Positions 31,565 to 41,692 of a DNA stretch of 59,077 nucleotides are shown piece by piece (positions within the stretch are counted from its first letter, which is position 1; each line of letters starts with the position of its first letter). The position numbers and the translations under genes are program-made. Source of the DNA: Rhizaria sp. SCN 62-66 (taxonomy: Eukaryota; Rhizaria, unplaced); assembly GCA_001724265.1 (NCBI GenBank), contig MEDY01000442.1, positions 1 through 59,077 of the forward strand, in the 5' to 3' direction. The notes under the pieces are model-generated. The model saw only the letters and a list, made by a program, of their open reading frames with translations. It was not told the origin of the DNA and ran no database searches.

Positions 31565-34500
31565 ATGTCCTCTGCGCCCGCCACTTCCATTGCGCTTGCA
31601 CCCGCTGCTGGCGTCACAAGCTCTAGCTCAGCGTCTGCGGCGCCCCAGCAGCAGCCGCAGCAGCCGCAGCAGCCGCAGCTGCCACCTCAGCAGCTGCAGC
31701 CGTCGCAGTTGCCGCTGCTGTCGTCGCACCCGCGCCTGGGCGCGCTGCTGTCGCGCGGCGCGTGCTCGCGCGTGCTGCTGGCCGACGTCGACGGCGCCGT
31801 CCTGGCCCCGCACGCGCTCCGCGACGTCTTCGGCCTGCCCCCAGCTCCGGCCCCGCTCTTGCAGCAAGAGCAGCAGCACGGCTCATCAGCGGCGGCGGCC
31901 AACGCGGTCGCCTCCCCGGTGGTTCTGTCGGCCGCGCGCTCGCTGTCCCCCGCGTCCTCCGGCGGCGACGCCCCCGCGTTGCTCTCGGCGCCCGCCGCGG
32001 CCGCCGCGGCGCTGGAGGACGACGCGCTGTGTTTGGCGCACGACCGCGGCTTCCACAGCTTCCTCGCCGCGCTCACCGAGGAGCCCGCGGCCACGGCGGC
32101 CGAGGCGGCGGCGGCGACCGCGGCGGCCGCGCGCGCCGCGGGGCCAGCGCTGCCGCCCGCCATGCCGCTGTCGCTTGCAGAGCTGTCTGCTCGGCACCAC
32201 CTCGGGCTCCAGGCCTCCGCCTCCGCCTCTGCCTCTGCCTCTGCCTCTGCCTCTGCCTCTGATTCGACCACGAATAACACCGATGATGATGACAGCAAGA
32301 AATCCAGTGGCGCGAATGCCGGCGGCAACGCGAGCGGCGACACGGACGCTGCCAGCGCCGCGCGGCCGCCGCTGTGTCCCCCGCTGTGTCCGCCGCTAGT
32401 CTCGCCCTCCGCGCCCGCGCCCCCGGTGCGCGAGCGTGTGCTCTTCTCCTCCCCAGTCTCGCTGCGCGTGCCGAACGCGTCCTACCTCGCCGAGGTGACA
32501 CTGCCGCGCGTGCGCGCGCTGCACCCGGCCGACGGCGGCGAGCGCGCCGTGCCGCCCACGCCCTGGCTGCCGCACCTCCTCGCGCTGCGGTCGCGCCACC
32601 TCACCCGGGCCGCAGAGCCGCTGCCGCACTTGCCCACGCCCACGGCGCATGCCGCCGCGCTCGCAGAGGCGCTGCGCTCGTCTAACGCGACCACCACGAA
32701 CAACACAAATAGCAGTGGCAACAACAGCAATAACAGTATCAATACCAATACCAATAGCAGTAGCAGTAGCAGTAGCGATCGCAGTGCGGGCGGTAATACG
32801 GCAGACACAGATGCCTCTGGTGAAACAGCTGCAGCAGCAACCGATGCCACCACAAATGCAACCGCGCCGACTGCGAATGCGCCTGCGAATGCGCCTGCTG
32901 TGACAGCTGTTGCCCCGCAGCGTCGCCCGCTGTCGTCCCAGGCGCTGGCTCTGACGCCCGCAGTGCTCAACTACTTTGGTTCCCAGGCCCAGGCCCTCGA
33001 GGACACGCTTCCGCGCCGGACCTTTCCGCTGCCGCCGCCGCCCGCGCTCGCCGCCGCCACCGCCGCCGTGGCATCTGCGCTGGCCTCGGCCTCCGCGTCT
33101 GCGTCCGCGCCCGCGCCGGCCGAGGGCTCGTTCGCACACACCGCCGCGCTGGCCGCCGGGACGGTGCGCGCGTCCCTGCGCCGCGCTCCGGCGCCCGGCC
33201 TGCCGCTGTTTGACGTCGCGGTCGCGGCGCAGCGCCGCAAGGCCGTCGAGGACGGTGACGCCGCGGTCCCAGGTTCTGCGCCCGTCGACGCCGCCGTCGT
33301 CGTCACCACGGCCGCGCTCTACATCTTCCCGCCCGCCGTCATAGTAGAGGGGCGGGCGCTGCTGGTGTACGAGCCGCACTGGCGGATCCCACTGGCGGCG
33401 CTTAGCGGCGTGGATCTGCCGTTCGACCGTCCGGCGCAGGGGCTCTTCGACGGCTTTGCGGCCTACGAGGAGCAACAGCGGCGCGCTGTGGCGCAGGCGC
33501 AGGCGCAAGCGCAGGCGCTGCAGCAGCAGGCCAGCAACTCGTCGTCCTTCTCCTCGTTCTTCTTCGGCAGCAGCTCGAGTAACAACAACAATAATAGCTC
33601 TAGCACTGCGGCCACGATCCCCCCGAACCCCGATCTCGCTCAGTCCGCCGCCGCCGTGACCGGCAACGACCTGGACCAGGCCGAGGGCCAGGGCGGTGGC
33701 GGCGCCGCTGATGACGGCCATGGCGACGACGGCGACGACGGCAGCGGCGGCGGCTTTGATGTGGCGCTGCGCGGCGACACCGTGTTTGTCCACGCCACGA
33801 TCCCGCTGCCTGCCGCCGTGGCCACACTGCCCAGCGACCCCGCGGCCGTGCTGCTCGACGCTGCGGCTCACGCGCGCCGGCCGCTGCTGGGGCTGGCCGC
33901 GCCGTCACTGTCCGCGGCCACGGCGTCCGGGGGCGCGCACGTCGCCGCGCTAGCCGCCTTTGCTCACCACGGCTACGCGCACCTCTCGCAGTCGCCGCTC
34001 GCGCCCATGGCCGCCGGCCGCGCGCCCGCGGGCAATGTGGACGCGCCGGTGCCCACCTGCGGGCCGCTGCAGCCGTTCGCGTTCCTGTCGCTGGTGATCG
34101 AGCCGCCGCGCGGGCGCCGGTCCGCGCTGGCCGAGGCGCTGTGCGCGGGCCACGTCGCGGCCACGGGCACGGCGCTGTCGGCGCAGCACGTCTCGGCGCC
34201 CTCGGCGCTGCGCGGTGTGCTCCTGCACTCGTCGGCGTCGGCGCTGGCGCGGGCCGCGCGGGGGCGCGTGGGCGCGGCCGCGGGCGCCGCGCTACCGGGC
34301 CCGCCAGCCGCGGCCGCGGAGGCGCTCGGCAGGGCCGTTGCGGCGGCCGCGGCGGCGCGGCAACGACAGGCCACGGAGCAGGCGCGTGCGCAGATGAAGG
34401 CTCGCGCCGCGGCCGCCGCGGCGGGGGAGGCGGCCGCGGTCACGGCGGTTGCGGTGGCGGCGGCGGCGACCGAGAAGGAAGTGTCTGCTGCGGCTGCTGC

Positions 34501-37500
34501 TAAGGACGACAAGACTGATGTTGTCAACGACAAGGCTTCACAAGATGATATCGACCGTGTCGAAGGCCGTGACAGCAGCAGCAGCAAGAACAACGGCGAC
34601 GACGCGTGCGAGACCGCCGTGGTGGCCGCCGCGGCCGCTGCTGCTGCGGCCGTTGCGGCGCTGGCCGAGGCCGAGACCGCGGCCGCCGCCGCGGCCGTCA
34701 CCGCTGCAGACGCGGCCGACGCCGCCGCTACGGCCGCGGACGCCGCCGTCGCCGCAGAGGCTGTGGTGACTGCCGCGCTGACTGCCGCGGCGACGGCGGC
34801 ACCCGCGCGCGGCGGCTGGGCCGGCACCGTGGAGCGGCACCTCATCGATGCTGTTTGGGCGCCGCCCGGGTGCGCGCGCAGCGCCCGTAGTAAGGGGGCA
34901 GGTGAGCCCGCCGTGCGCGACAGGGTGTCTGAGGTTGCTGCGGCGGCCGCCACGCAGGGTGCAGCGCTTGCTGGCGCGTTTGCGCTGGCTGGCGACGACT
35001 GTGAGCAGCAGCATGAGAGCAAGAATGACTGTGAGCAGAGCGTTGTTGAGGCGCCGATGCACCCCATTCTGCGTGTGCTCACAGTCACTAACCCCGACGT
35101 TGGCCCTATCACGACCGAGGCTGAGACTGAGACTGGCGCTGACACGGACGCTAGCGGCATGACTGCGACTTCGACTGCGGCTGAGACCGTTACCGTGAGC
35201 GCCACGGTCGGCGCGGCGGCTGCGATCGCGTTGGCGACCGCTGTCTCAGTCGCGGGCCGCCAGATCCGCGCCATTCCGCTGCCGCCCGCCTCAGTCCCCC
35301 TCTTGCCGCAGCAGCAGCAGCAGGCGCAGCAGCAGCAGGGCGGTGTCAATGGCGGAAACGTGGACGCTGCGCTGGCCGAGGTGCTGGCCGCGCTGGTGGC
35401 GGCGCCGCACACGCTGCCGCGGCTGACTGAGAGCCAGGCGCGCGCCGTGTTCGCCTGCCCGTGCCGCGGTCACGGCCACAGTCTCGGTCTCAGTCCTAAC
35501 AGCACGAGGGAGACTGTGCCGGAGAGCAAGGCAGAGCCTGAGCCTGATGCTGAGCCTGAACGTGAGGCCGAGGCTGAGACTGAGACTGAGACTGAGGGCA
35601 AGAGGAGCGCCAAGAAGAACAAGAGGACCAACACAAGCAAAAACAACACTGATTCCGCTAAGCCCAAGACTGGCGCGGCAAGTGATAACTCCGCTGGCCC
35701 TGCCTCTAGCTATAGCTCTGCCTCCAGCTCTGGCCCTAAGCCCGTGCCCGGCGCTGTGTGCGCCCTTGTTCGCGCGCTATGGCTGGCGCGCGGCCACGCC
35801 CGCCAGTCCGTGGCCGCCGCCGAGCTGCCTCCCGAGGCCGCTGCGCCGCACCCGGCGCTCCCCGCCTCTGTCCCTGTCCCTGTCGCTGACGCTGACGCTG
35901 ACGCTGACGTGAAGGCGAATGTGAACTCGAACACTGGCACCGACACTGCTGACAGCAGCAAGAAGGCGAGCGATGCGACTTTGCGCGGCGCAAATGCGAG
36001 CCAAGTGACTGTGAGCTCTGTTACTGTGAGCGGCATGACCGTGAGCGGCGCGGCGTGGTCGGTGCTCGACGACTCGCCAGAGTGCCTACACGCGCTCGAG
36101 TCCCTCCTGAGCAATAACATTGCCAGCACGAGTTCTGTCACGAGTACTGGCATGGGTACTGGCGCTCGTGGCGGCCTGTGCCGTTGGTCGCGCGCCCGCC
36201 TGCGCGCGCTGCTGCTGGCCGAGCTGCACGAGGACGGCGTTGTGCTGGCCCCAGTGCTGCGCCGTTACCATGAGCAGCAGCGCGCGGCGCGGCGCCAGAG
36301 GCGGGAGGAGACGCGCGCGCTGCGCAGGGCTCAGCGCGCGCGCCAGGGCCGCCGCGCGCCGCCGCCGCCTGTGCCGGTGCCGCAGTCGGGCTCGCTCACG
36401 CCCATGGCTAACTCTGGCGCTAACGACGCTAAAACTGACGCTAACGCTGGCGCTAAGGCGAAAGCGAACGCTGAAGCGAACGGTGGTGCGCTGCCGTTGA
36501 ACGAGACTACGACCGATAAGAACAACGGCGAGAACGACAACGACAAAACTTCGACTGACGACGATGACGGCGGTAGCGACGACGACAGCGACGGCGACGG
36601 CAACGGCGACGACGACAGCGCCGTCGCAAGCGTGCGCATGCGCGACGCGCACGCGCTGCTGCTCTCAGCGTCGCTGTCGCAGTCCGTGGCCGCCGCCGGC
36701 CGCGCGCTCGCGCTCGCCGTGCTCGACCCTGTCTCGCGGGCGCGCGCACTGCGCGGTCATAGTAGCGAGGCGGGGGACCACAGCCGCGGCCACGGCCACG
36801 TGCGCCCGCCGCTGTCGCCGCCACGTATGAGAACGATCAGCTTCAACTCTGACTCTGAATCCGACAACGACACTAATACTGCGGGCGGTAGCGCGCTCGG
36901 TGTTGCTGTGAATAACCTCAGTGACAGCGACGACGACGACATCGCTGCGCTGTCCAACGGCCTTGGTGCTGGATCTAAGCGCAAGGCAGTCCCTCAGCCT
37001 GTCACGCCGCAGATGCTGCTCGAGATTCTCGGCCTCATGTCTCCTAACGCCCGTCACGGCGCCACGGGCACCGGCACTCAGGCCACTTCATCTGCGAATG
37101 CCAGCGCCAACGCCAGCGCAGACGCGAGCGCGAGTGCGAGCGCGAGCGCAAGTGCTGTATCGTCCCCGATGCAAGCGCAGCGCCGCTCAGTTCTCACCGT
37201 CACGCTTCCTCGCAACAGCAGTAGTCACGACCACCAGAGTCTCCGTAGCCATGGCCATAACCAGTGCCAGAGCCAGAGCCAGTGTCAGTGCGCGCAGTCG
37301 CTGCAGCTGCCGCTGTGCCTCGGCCGCGCCCCGGCCCCGCGCCGCTCGCTGGCCATCTCTGCGACCCCTCAGCACGGCGGCCTCGGCAGTGCGCCAGCAA
37401 TGACCCGCTCTGCCTCAGCTGTGTCCACGCCGGCTGTCAACCGCGCCGCCAGCGTGAACCCGACTCCCGGTGCGCCGGACGCTGAGGCGGACGCCGAGGC

Positions 37501-39715
37501 TGTGGCCGCGATGGCTGAGGCCGCCGCCGTGGCGGACTTGTACGAGCACGCGCTCTATGCGCAGCTTGAGGGGATGCTTATCCCGCAGTCTCAAGGGGTA
37601 CTTACACAGAGCAAGCAGCGCGGCGGCCCCACCTTGTTGCCGCAACAAACATGCATTCGCACTGCGACTACGACTAATAATAAGGCCAAGACAACGCTTG
37701 TGTTCAGCCCTACTGTCGACTCACTCTCCAGCGGCAGCGGCAGCGCTGCGGCAATGGGCCCCGCCCGCCTCGGCGTCGGTCTCGGGTCCAATTCCGGTGC
37801 GATCACCGGCGCCATGAGCGGCGGCAGCGAGGCCCGCAGCTTCGGCTGGGCCGTGCTGTGCCCCGACGGCGTCCCGCGTCTGTTCCCCACCCCGGCACAC
37901 GCGCGTATCGCCGCCGCGGCCTCGGCGTTCCCCGCGCTGCCGGTGCGCGCGCTCGCCACCCAGGGCGCGCGCGCGCTTCCGCTGCCCGCTGCGCCCGCGC
38001 TCGCGCTCGCGCTCACTTCCGCTGTCGGCGCGAACGCGGCCGCTGCGGGCCCGCAGTCTCCGCAACAACAGCAACTGCTGTCGACGATTGCGCCGCAGCT
38101 GCAGGGCAAGGCCGCCACGGAGGCCCTCTGGCGCTGCGAGCAAGCGCTGCTTTCGCTCGCACTCGCTCTCGCCCCGGACAGCGCGAGCGACTGCAGCGAC
38201 GGCGAGAGCAGTGCGAGTGCGGGCAGTCACCACAGCGATAATAAAGATACAAGCGAGCCCGCGCCGCTGCTGGTGGCGCTACTGCACAGCGCCCTCTCTG
38301 CCGCGGCCGCGCGCTGCGCCGCCGTCGCCGTGCCGCGGCTGGCGCGCGCCGGCGCCGCGAGCGCAGCCTGGGTGGTCCCCGCCGCGGGCCGTGTCTACGC
38401 CCCTTACATCAGCGATCAGCGAGGTACTCACACCGCTGACGCGGGGGTGATCGCTGTCGACTCGTGGGGGCCGCCGACGCTCGTGGTGTTCGATGTTAAG
38501 CCGCCCGGGTTGTCGCCGCTGTGGACAGCGTTGCCCACCTGGACGACCTCGTCGTCGTCCATCACGCTCGCTGCGTCGCCGGCCTCAGCGGGCGCTAACG
38601 CCAACGCCAACGCCAACGCTGACAACGCAAGCTCAAACTCTGGCTCTGGTGCGCGTGAGAGTGCGAGCGCTGCGAGCGCTCTTGTCCCCGTTCCAGTGAC
38701 CGTCACTCTCCCGCTCTCCGCCATCAACGCGAGCGCCAGCGCGGGCAGCAGCAGTGCGAGCGCCGTATCGTCGCTGTCGGCCCCCACGGGCGTCACCGTG
38801 CGCGCCGCGGTGCTGCCCTCGCCCCTGTCCCCGGGCTCGGTGTCATCGGCCACAGTCTCCGCCGCGCTCGCCACCTCGGCGGGCGTGCGGGCTGCGGGCG
38901 CTGGCGCCTCTGCTGCCGCCGCCGCCGCCGCCGCTGCCGCCACCGCCACCACAGTCTCGGTTGGGGCTGGCCTCAATCATGCTGCTGTCGGCGGTAATAC
39001 TGCCGTTGGCAATGCGCGGTTGGCGAGCTATTTTGCGGCGATGGCGCGGGCAAACACCTTGCGCGCTAACTCGAGCAACTACAACATCAGCAGCAGCAGC
39101 AGTGCCACTCGTAACCACAGCGCCAGTCGCAAAAAGAGTGTGCGCATCGGCGGAGTGACCGTGAGCGGCGGTGACGGCCCCGCGCGGCCTCCGCGCCCGA
39201 GCGTCAACCTGCTCGCGGGCGCTGCGTCTGCGTCGTCCGGCACGAACGGCGCCGCGATTGCGGGACTGCAGTCTTCAGCAACATCAGTGACGGCAGCGAC
39301 AACAGCGAACACGGCAAACGCAGCAAACATGGCGGCAGCGTCGGTGTTGGCCTCGCCCAAGCGGCCCCCGCGCCCGTCGCTGCTGCTGGCGCACACGCAC
39401 GCGCACACGCCGCGCGCCAGTGCCAGTGCGGGGTTGCTGGAGCATCTTCCTAGCTCCACGCGTAATGCCCACAGCACCCGAAGCAGCAGTCAGCAGCGCC
39501 AGCCGACTCAGACGCAGGTGGTGACGACAGTGATGCTCCCGCCGATGCCGCAGGGCGCCGCGGTACGCATGCCGGTCGTCACCGCGCCCGCCGACGCCGA
39601 CGGCGTACTGCTCGCCACCGAGGTGCTGGGCTACGGGCTCGCGGGCGCCGCGAAGGCCGCGGCGGCGGCGCCCGCGCTGGCCTGGCGAGGCGCGCTCATC
39701 GACCGCAGGCTGTGA
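31565..39715 (+). CDS. Very large Ala/Ser-rich protein of unknown function (2716 residues)
   Basis: This is a single uninterrupted frame starting MSSAPATSIALAPAAGV (ATG in an ACC-ATG context) and ending with TGA. I do not recognise a family. The protein alternates long low-complexity runs (Gln/Pro, Ser-Ala dipeptides, Asn/Thr, Glu-Thr and Asp/Glu-rich) with ordered islands. One island at residues about 545-630 reads VVVTTAALYIF, then WRIPLAALSGVDLPFD, a pattern reminiscent of a PH-like or myosin TH1-like membrane-binding fold. This is weak inference only. Another island near residues 1540-1600 is strongly basic (QRAARRQRREETRALRRAQR). A further one near residue 2290 reads SAAWVVPAAGRVYAPYISDQ. 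There is no signal peptide or convincing TM segment. A large scaffold or regulatory protein is possible. The mix of synonymous codons within the runs argues that it is translated. Confidence 0.75.
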   Translation: MSSAPATSIALAPAAGVTSSSSASAAPQQQPQQPQQPQLPPQQLQPSQLPLLSSHPRLGALLSRGACSRVLLADVDGAVLAPHALRDVFGLPPAPAPLLQQEQQHGSSAAAANAVASPVVLSAARSLSPASSGGDAPALLSAPAAAAAALEDDALCLAHDRGFHSFLAALTEEPAATAAEAAAATAAAARAAGPALPPAMPLSLAELSARHHLGLQASASASASASASASASDSTTNNTDDDDSKKSSGANAGGNASGDTDAASAARPPLCPPLCPPLVSPSAPAPPVRERVLFSSPVSLRVPNASYLAEVTLPRVRALHPADGGERAVPPTPWLPHLLALRSRHLTRAAEPLPHLPTPTAHAAALAEALRSSNATTTNNTNSSGNNSNNSINTNTNSSSSSSSDRSAGGNTADTDASGETAAAATDATTNATAPTANAPANAPAVTAVAPQRRPLSSQALALTPAVLNYFGSQAQALEDTLPRRTFPLPPPPALAAATAAVASALASASASASAPAPAEGSFAHTAALAAGTVRASLRRAPAPGLPLFDVAVAAQRRKAVEDGDAAVPGSAPVDAAVVVTTAALYIFPPAVIVEGRALLVYEPHWRIPLAALSGVDLPFDRPAQGLFDGFAAYEEQQRRAVAQAQAQAQALQQQASNSSSFSSFFFGSSSSNNNNNSSSTAATIPPNPDLAQSAAAVTGNDLDQAEGQGGGGAADDGHGDDGDDGSGGGFDVALRGDTVFVHATIPLPAAVATLPSDPAAVLLDAAAHARRPLLGLAAPSLSAATASGGAHVAALAAFAHHGYAHLSQSPLAPMAAGRAPAGNVDAPVPTCGPLQPFAFLSLVIEPPRGRRSALAEALCAGHVAATGTALSAQHVSAPSALRGVLLHSSASALARAARGRVGAAAGAALPGPPAAAAEALGRAVAAAAAARQRQATEQARAQMKARAAAAAAGEAAAVTAVAVAAAATEKEVSAAAAAKDDKTDVVNDKASQDDIDRVEGRDSSSSKNNGDDACETAVVAAAAAAAAAVAALAEAETAAAAAAVTAADAADAAATAADAAVAAEAVVTAALTAAATAAPARGGWAGTVERHLIDAVWAPPGCARSARSKGAGEPAVRDRVSEVAAAAATQGAALAGAFALAGDDCEQQHESKNDCEQSVVEAPMHPILRVLTVTNPDVGPITTEAETETGADTDASGMTATSTAAETVTVSATVGAAAAIALATAVSVAGRQIRAIPLPPASVPLLPQQQQQAQQQQGGVNGGNVDAALAEVLAALVAAPHTLPRLTESQARAVFACPCRGHGHSLGLSPNSTRETVPESKAEPEPDAEPEREAEAETETETEGKRSAKKNKRTNTSKNNTDSAKPKTGAASDNSAGPASSYSSASSSGPKPVPGAVCALVRALWLARGHARQSVAAAELPPEAAAPHPALPASVPVPVADADADADVKANVNSNTGTDTADSSKKASDATLRGANASQVTVSSVTVSGMTVSGAAWSVLDDSPECLHALESLLSNNIASTSSVTSTGMGTGARGGLCRWSRARLRALLLAELHEDGVVLAPVLRRYHEQQRAARRQRREETRALRRAQRARQGRRAPPPPVPVPQSGSLTPMANSGANDAKTDANAGAKAKANAEANGGALPLNETTTDKNNGENDNDKTSTDDDDGGSDDDSDGDGNGDDDSAVASVRMRDAHALLLSASLSQSVAAAGRALALAVLDPVSRARALRGHSSEAGDHSRGHGHVRPPLSPPRMRTISFNSDSESDNDTNTAGGSALGVAVNNLSDSDDDDIAALSNGLGAGSKRKAVPQPVTPQMLLEILGLMSPNARHGATGTGTQATSSANASANASADASASASASASAVSSPMQAQRRSVLTVTLPRNSSSHDHQSLRSHGHNQCQSQSQCQCAQSLQLPLCLGRAPAPRRSLAISATPQHGGLGSAPAMTRSASAVSTPAVNRAASVNPTPGAPDAEADAEAVAAMAEAAAVADLYEHALYAQLEGMLIPQSQGVLTQSKQRGGPTLLPQQTCIRTATTTNNKAKTTLVFSPTVDSLSSGSGSAAAMGPARLGVGLGSNSGAITGAMSGGSEARSFGWAVLCPDGVPRLFPTPAHARIAAAASAFPALPVRALATQGARALPLPAAPALALALTSAVGANAAAAGPQSPQQQQLLSTIAPQLQGKAATEALWRCEQALLSLALALAPDSASDCSDGESSASAGSHHSDNKDTSEPAPLLVALLHSALSAAAARCAAVAVPRLARAGAASAAWVVPAAGRVYAPYISDQRGTHTADAGVIAVDSWGPPTLVVFDVKPPGLSPLWTALPTWTTSSSSITLAASPASAGANANANANADNASSNSGSGARESASAASALVPVPVTVTLPLSAINASASAGSSSASAVSSLSAPTGVTVRAAVLPSPLSPGSVSSATVSAALATSAGVRAAGAGASAAAAAAAAAATATTVSVGAGLNHAAVGGNTAVGNARLASYFAAMARANTLRANSSNYNISSSSSATRNHSASRKKSVRIGGVTVSGGDGPARPPRPSVNLLAGAASASSGTNGAAIAGLQSSATSVTAATTANTANAANMAAASVLASPKRPPRPSLLLAHTHAHTPRASASAGLLEHLPSSTRNAHSTRSSSQQRQPTQTQVVTTVMLPPMPQGAAVRMPVVTAPADADGVLLATEVLGYGLAGAAKAAAAAPALAWRGALIDRRL
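32213..32260 (+). repeat. GCCTCY hexanucleotide microsatellite (8 copies)
   Basis: Eight tandem GCCTCC/GCCTCT units encode an Ala-Ser dipeptide run in the 2716-residue protein. It is probably slippage-prone. Confidence 0.85.
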
Positions 39716-40036
39716 CGTAACATGATTAATGATATCTCGGGGATATTAGGCCGAAAAGCTTTTGTACGTAGTTTATATCTTGATAATACAAACGAATTTA
39801 TTTATATTCGCAATAATACTTTTACTATGTCATGTTCTTGCATGACTATGACGGTTATGAGCCTTAGCAGGACCACGGGTTTGGTTCGCAAAAAGTCTGG
39901 GCTGTTCGCAAAAAAGGAGGTAATAAAAATGGGACCATTTTTTTGTCCGGCCGGGGCATCGATGCCGCACCGAGACGACGGTCTTGAAACGTGATTCCTG
40001 ATTGACTAACCTTAAGGTTTGGGTATTGCATAAACA
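39716..40036. other. Intergenic region, 2716-residue gene to uL14
   Basis: This is AT-rich. A plus-strand AATAAA at 39922-39927 may be the poly(A) signal of the upstream gene. A direct repeat GTTCGCAAAAA occurs at 39884-39894 and again from 39904, exactly 20 bases apart. The 90-codon open frame here has no coding character. Confidence 0.5.
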
Positions 40037-40834
40037 ATGTCTAAGGAAATGAAGGGTACGTTCATATATCGTTATTCTCCTATTGCTGCTGCGCGCCTAT
40101 GCCCCTGTGGCTCCTTGCCTAGATAGCACTGCTCGTCCCACCACCTGGTGCTAACCTTGCTTCATCTTCTTCGCGTTCCCTTGCTCCTCATTGCGCTTGT
40201 TTAGGTCGTGGTGGCCAGTGCGGCGGCAAGTTCCGTGTCACTGCCGGTCTCCCCACCGGTGCCATCATCAACTGCGCCGACAACACTGGTGCCAAGTCCC
40301 TCTGCTTCCGTCGGCGACTACGTCATGGCCTCCGTCAAGCAGGGTGTTGCCGAGCTCCGCAAGAAGGGTATGTTCTGCATCCTACCTCCCCATGCTTCTC
40401 CTTTGCACTTTCTCTCTCCTTTTATCGCCCCCGAATATCTCTTTGCCGCGCGCGTCACTCACTCCTGCCCTCTCTCCTATTTCTCTCTCCCTTGCTTCCT
40501 CCCCTCTCTCCAGTCACCCCCGCCATCGTCATCCGCCAGCGCAAGGCTTGGCGCCGTCCCGATGGTTACTTCATCATGTTCGAGGGTACGTTCTACCTCT
40601 TCCTAGCACTGTCGCACTCCTCTCTAGACCTCCAAGCCTACCCCTCTTGTTGTGTCCTTGCGCTCACCACTCCCTATCTGTTGTTCCCACCTTTCTCTCT
40701 CTTCTTCAGACAACGCTGGTGTCATCTGCAACGCCAAGGGTGAGATCAAGGGCTCCGCCATCACCGGCCCCGTCGCCAAGGAGGCCGCTGACCAGTGGCC
40801 CAACGTCGCCTCCAAGTGCGGCGCCGTCCTCTAA
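40037..40834 (+). CDS. RPL23: Large-subunit ribosomal protein uL14 (RPL23), with frame broken by an apparent 50-nt loss in exon 2
   Basis: This is a core 60S protein. Exons are 40037-40055, 40205-40367, 40514-40585 and 40710-40834, with introns of 149, 146 and 124 nt. All three are phase 1, with donors GTACGT, GTATGT and GTACGT. The spliced product begins [18 protein letters not shown], then [19 protein letters not shown]. The frame then shifts, and the conserved protein resumes in the +1 frame with [21 protein letters not shown]. It continues across exons 3 and 4 with [18 protein letters not shown] and [17 protein letters not shown] to TAA. The universally conserved block of about 17 residues between AKSL and ASVGDY is absent. 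Adding 50 nt restores both the frame and the expected length of about 142 residues. Either this copy is defective or the sequence has a local deletion error. Intron structure and the rest of the coding sequence look intact. Confidence 0.9.
40298..40303 (+). other. CCCTCT deletion junction in uL14 exon 2
   Basis: The junction reads AAGTCCCTCTGCTTCC. In an intact gene one CCCTCT would fall at the Ser-Leu-Tyr codons (TCC CTC T) and another at Pro-Ser (CCC TCT) before GCT TCC. Loss of one repeat plus the DNA between them removes 50 nt, exactly the amount needed to explain both the missing residues and the frameshift. Confidence 0.7.
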
Positions 40835-41692
40835 GCAACTCAACGTAGTATTGTACCCTAGCTTTCATAGATAAACTACTTAAACCAAACCTCCAAACCC
40901 ACTTTTATCTATACACCCGCTTCTGAAGATACCTGAAACGGCCTTTACCTTGTACTTGCGCATCATTTACTATCCGTTATCCATACTTTTAATGTCGACA
41001 TCGGGGTCTTATCATACATTATCGGTTGGTCGGTCGCAGAGAAGGGGGCCATTTGTCGAGCGTGCAACCACGCGAGAGCGGCGACGTTCCCCAAGCCGCG
41101 CTTCGCAGGACTGTAGCGGCGTGGAATGTTGAGCTGTAACTGTAAAATTTGTATTGATGATGTAAATTTGAACGTAGATGCTATATCATATCATCCTTTT
41201 TGCGCTCACGGTTGGACGCCGGCTTAAGCTTCATTTAAAATCTCCTGCGGCTTGTCCGCGCTCGAAGTAGACAGTCTTCCACCCTCGGCTCAATTGGTCT
41301 CCTCGGGCGCCCCTGGCCCGCGCGTGATTTAAATACGACACTTGTTATGCTACCTGCATGCCTTTTTTCTTACATCTCCTCACGTTTTTGTCCCTAACAA
41401 TAACCTATGTGTCTCTCCAGAACCAGACAGAGAGCCTGCTCTCTCTCTCTCGTTTCTTTCAAAAGCTCGCTCTTCTTTCCTTCGTCGACCCTAGCTGTCC
41501 CGAGTTGTCGTGTCGAGCTGCGACTCCTCCCTCTCTTTGCTTGTCCCTTCTTTCTGTTCTTCCCCACCCGCTTGCGCCTGGCTCCGCCGGCCAGCCGTTC
41601 GCGCCCCCCTCCCGCCCTCCGCGGACACACAGTGTTACAGACACACAGTCACAGTCTTGCTTGAGCCTGTGCCGTAACCGCCGCCGCGCAAG
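40835..41692. other. Intergenic region, uL14 to Piezo
   Basis: The left part should hold the uL14 3' UTR. The 300 bases before the Piezo ATG are pyrimidine-rich, consistent with a leader. I looked for tRNA-like folds and 5S copies and saw none. No coding frame is supported. Confidence 0.5.

Noticed and set aside
39722-39994. 90-codon open frame upstream of uL14
   Set aside because: It is AT-rich with no similarity to a known protein and no GC3 bias. It probably lies in the 3' UTR of the upstream gene and contains its likely poly(A) signal.
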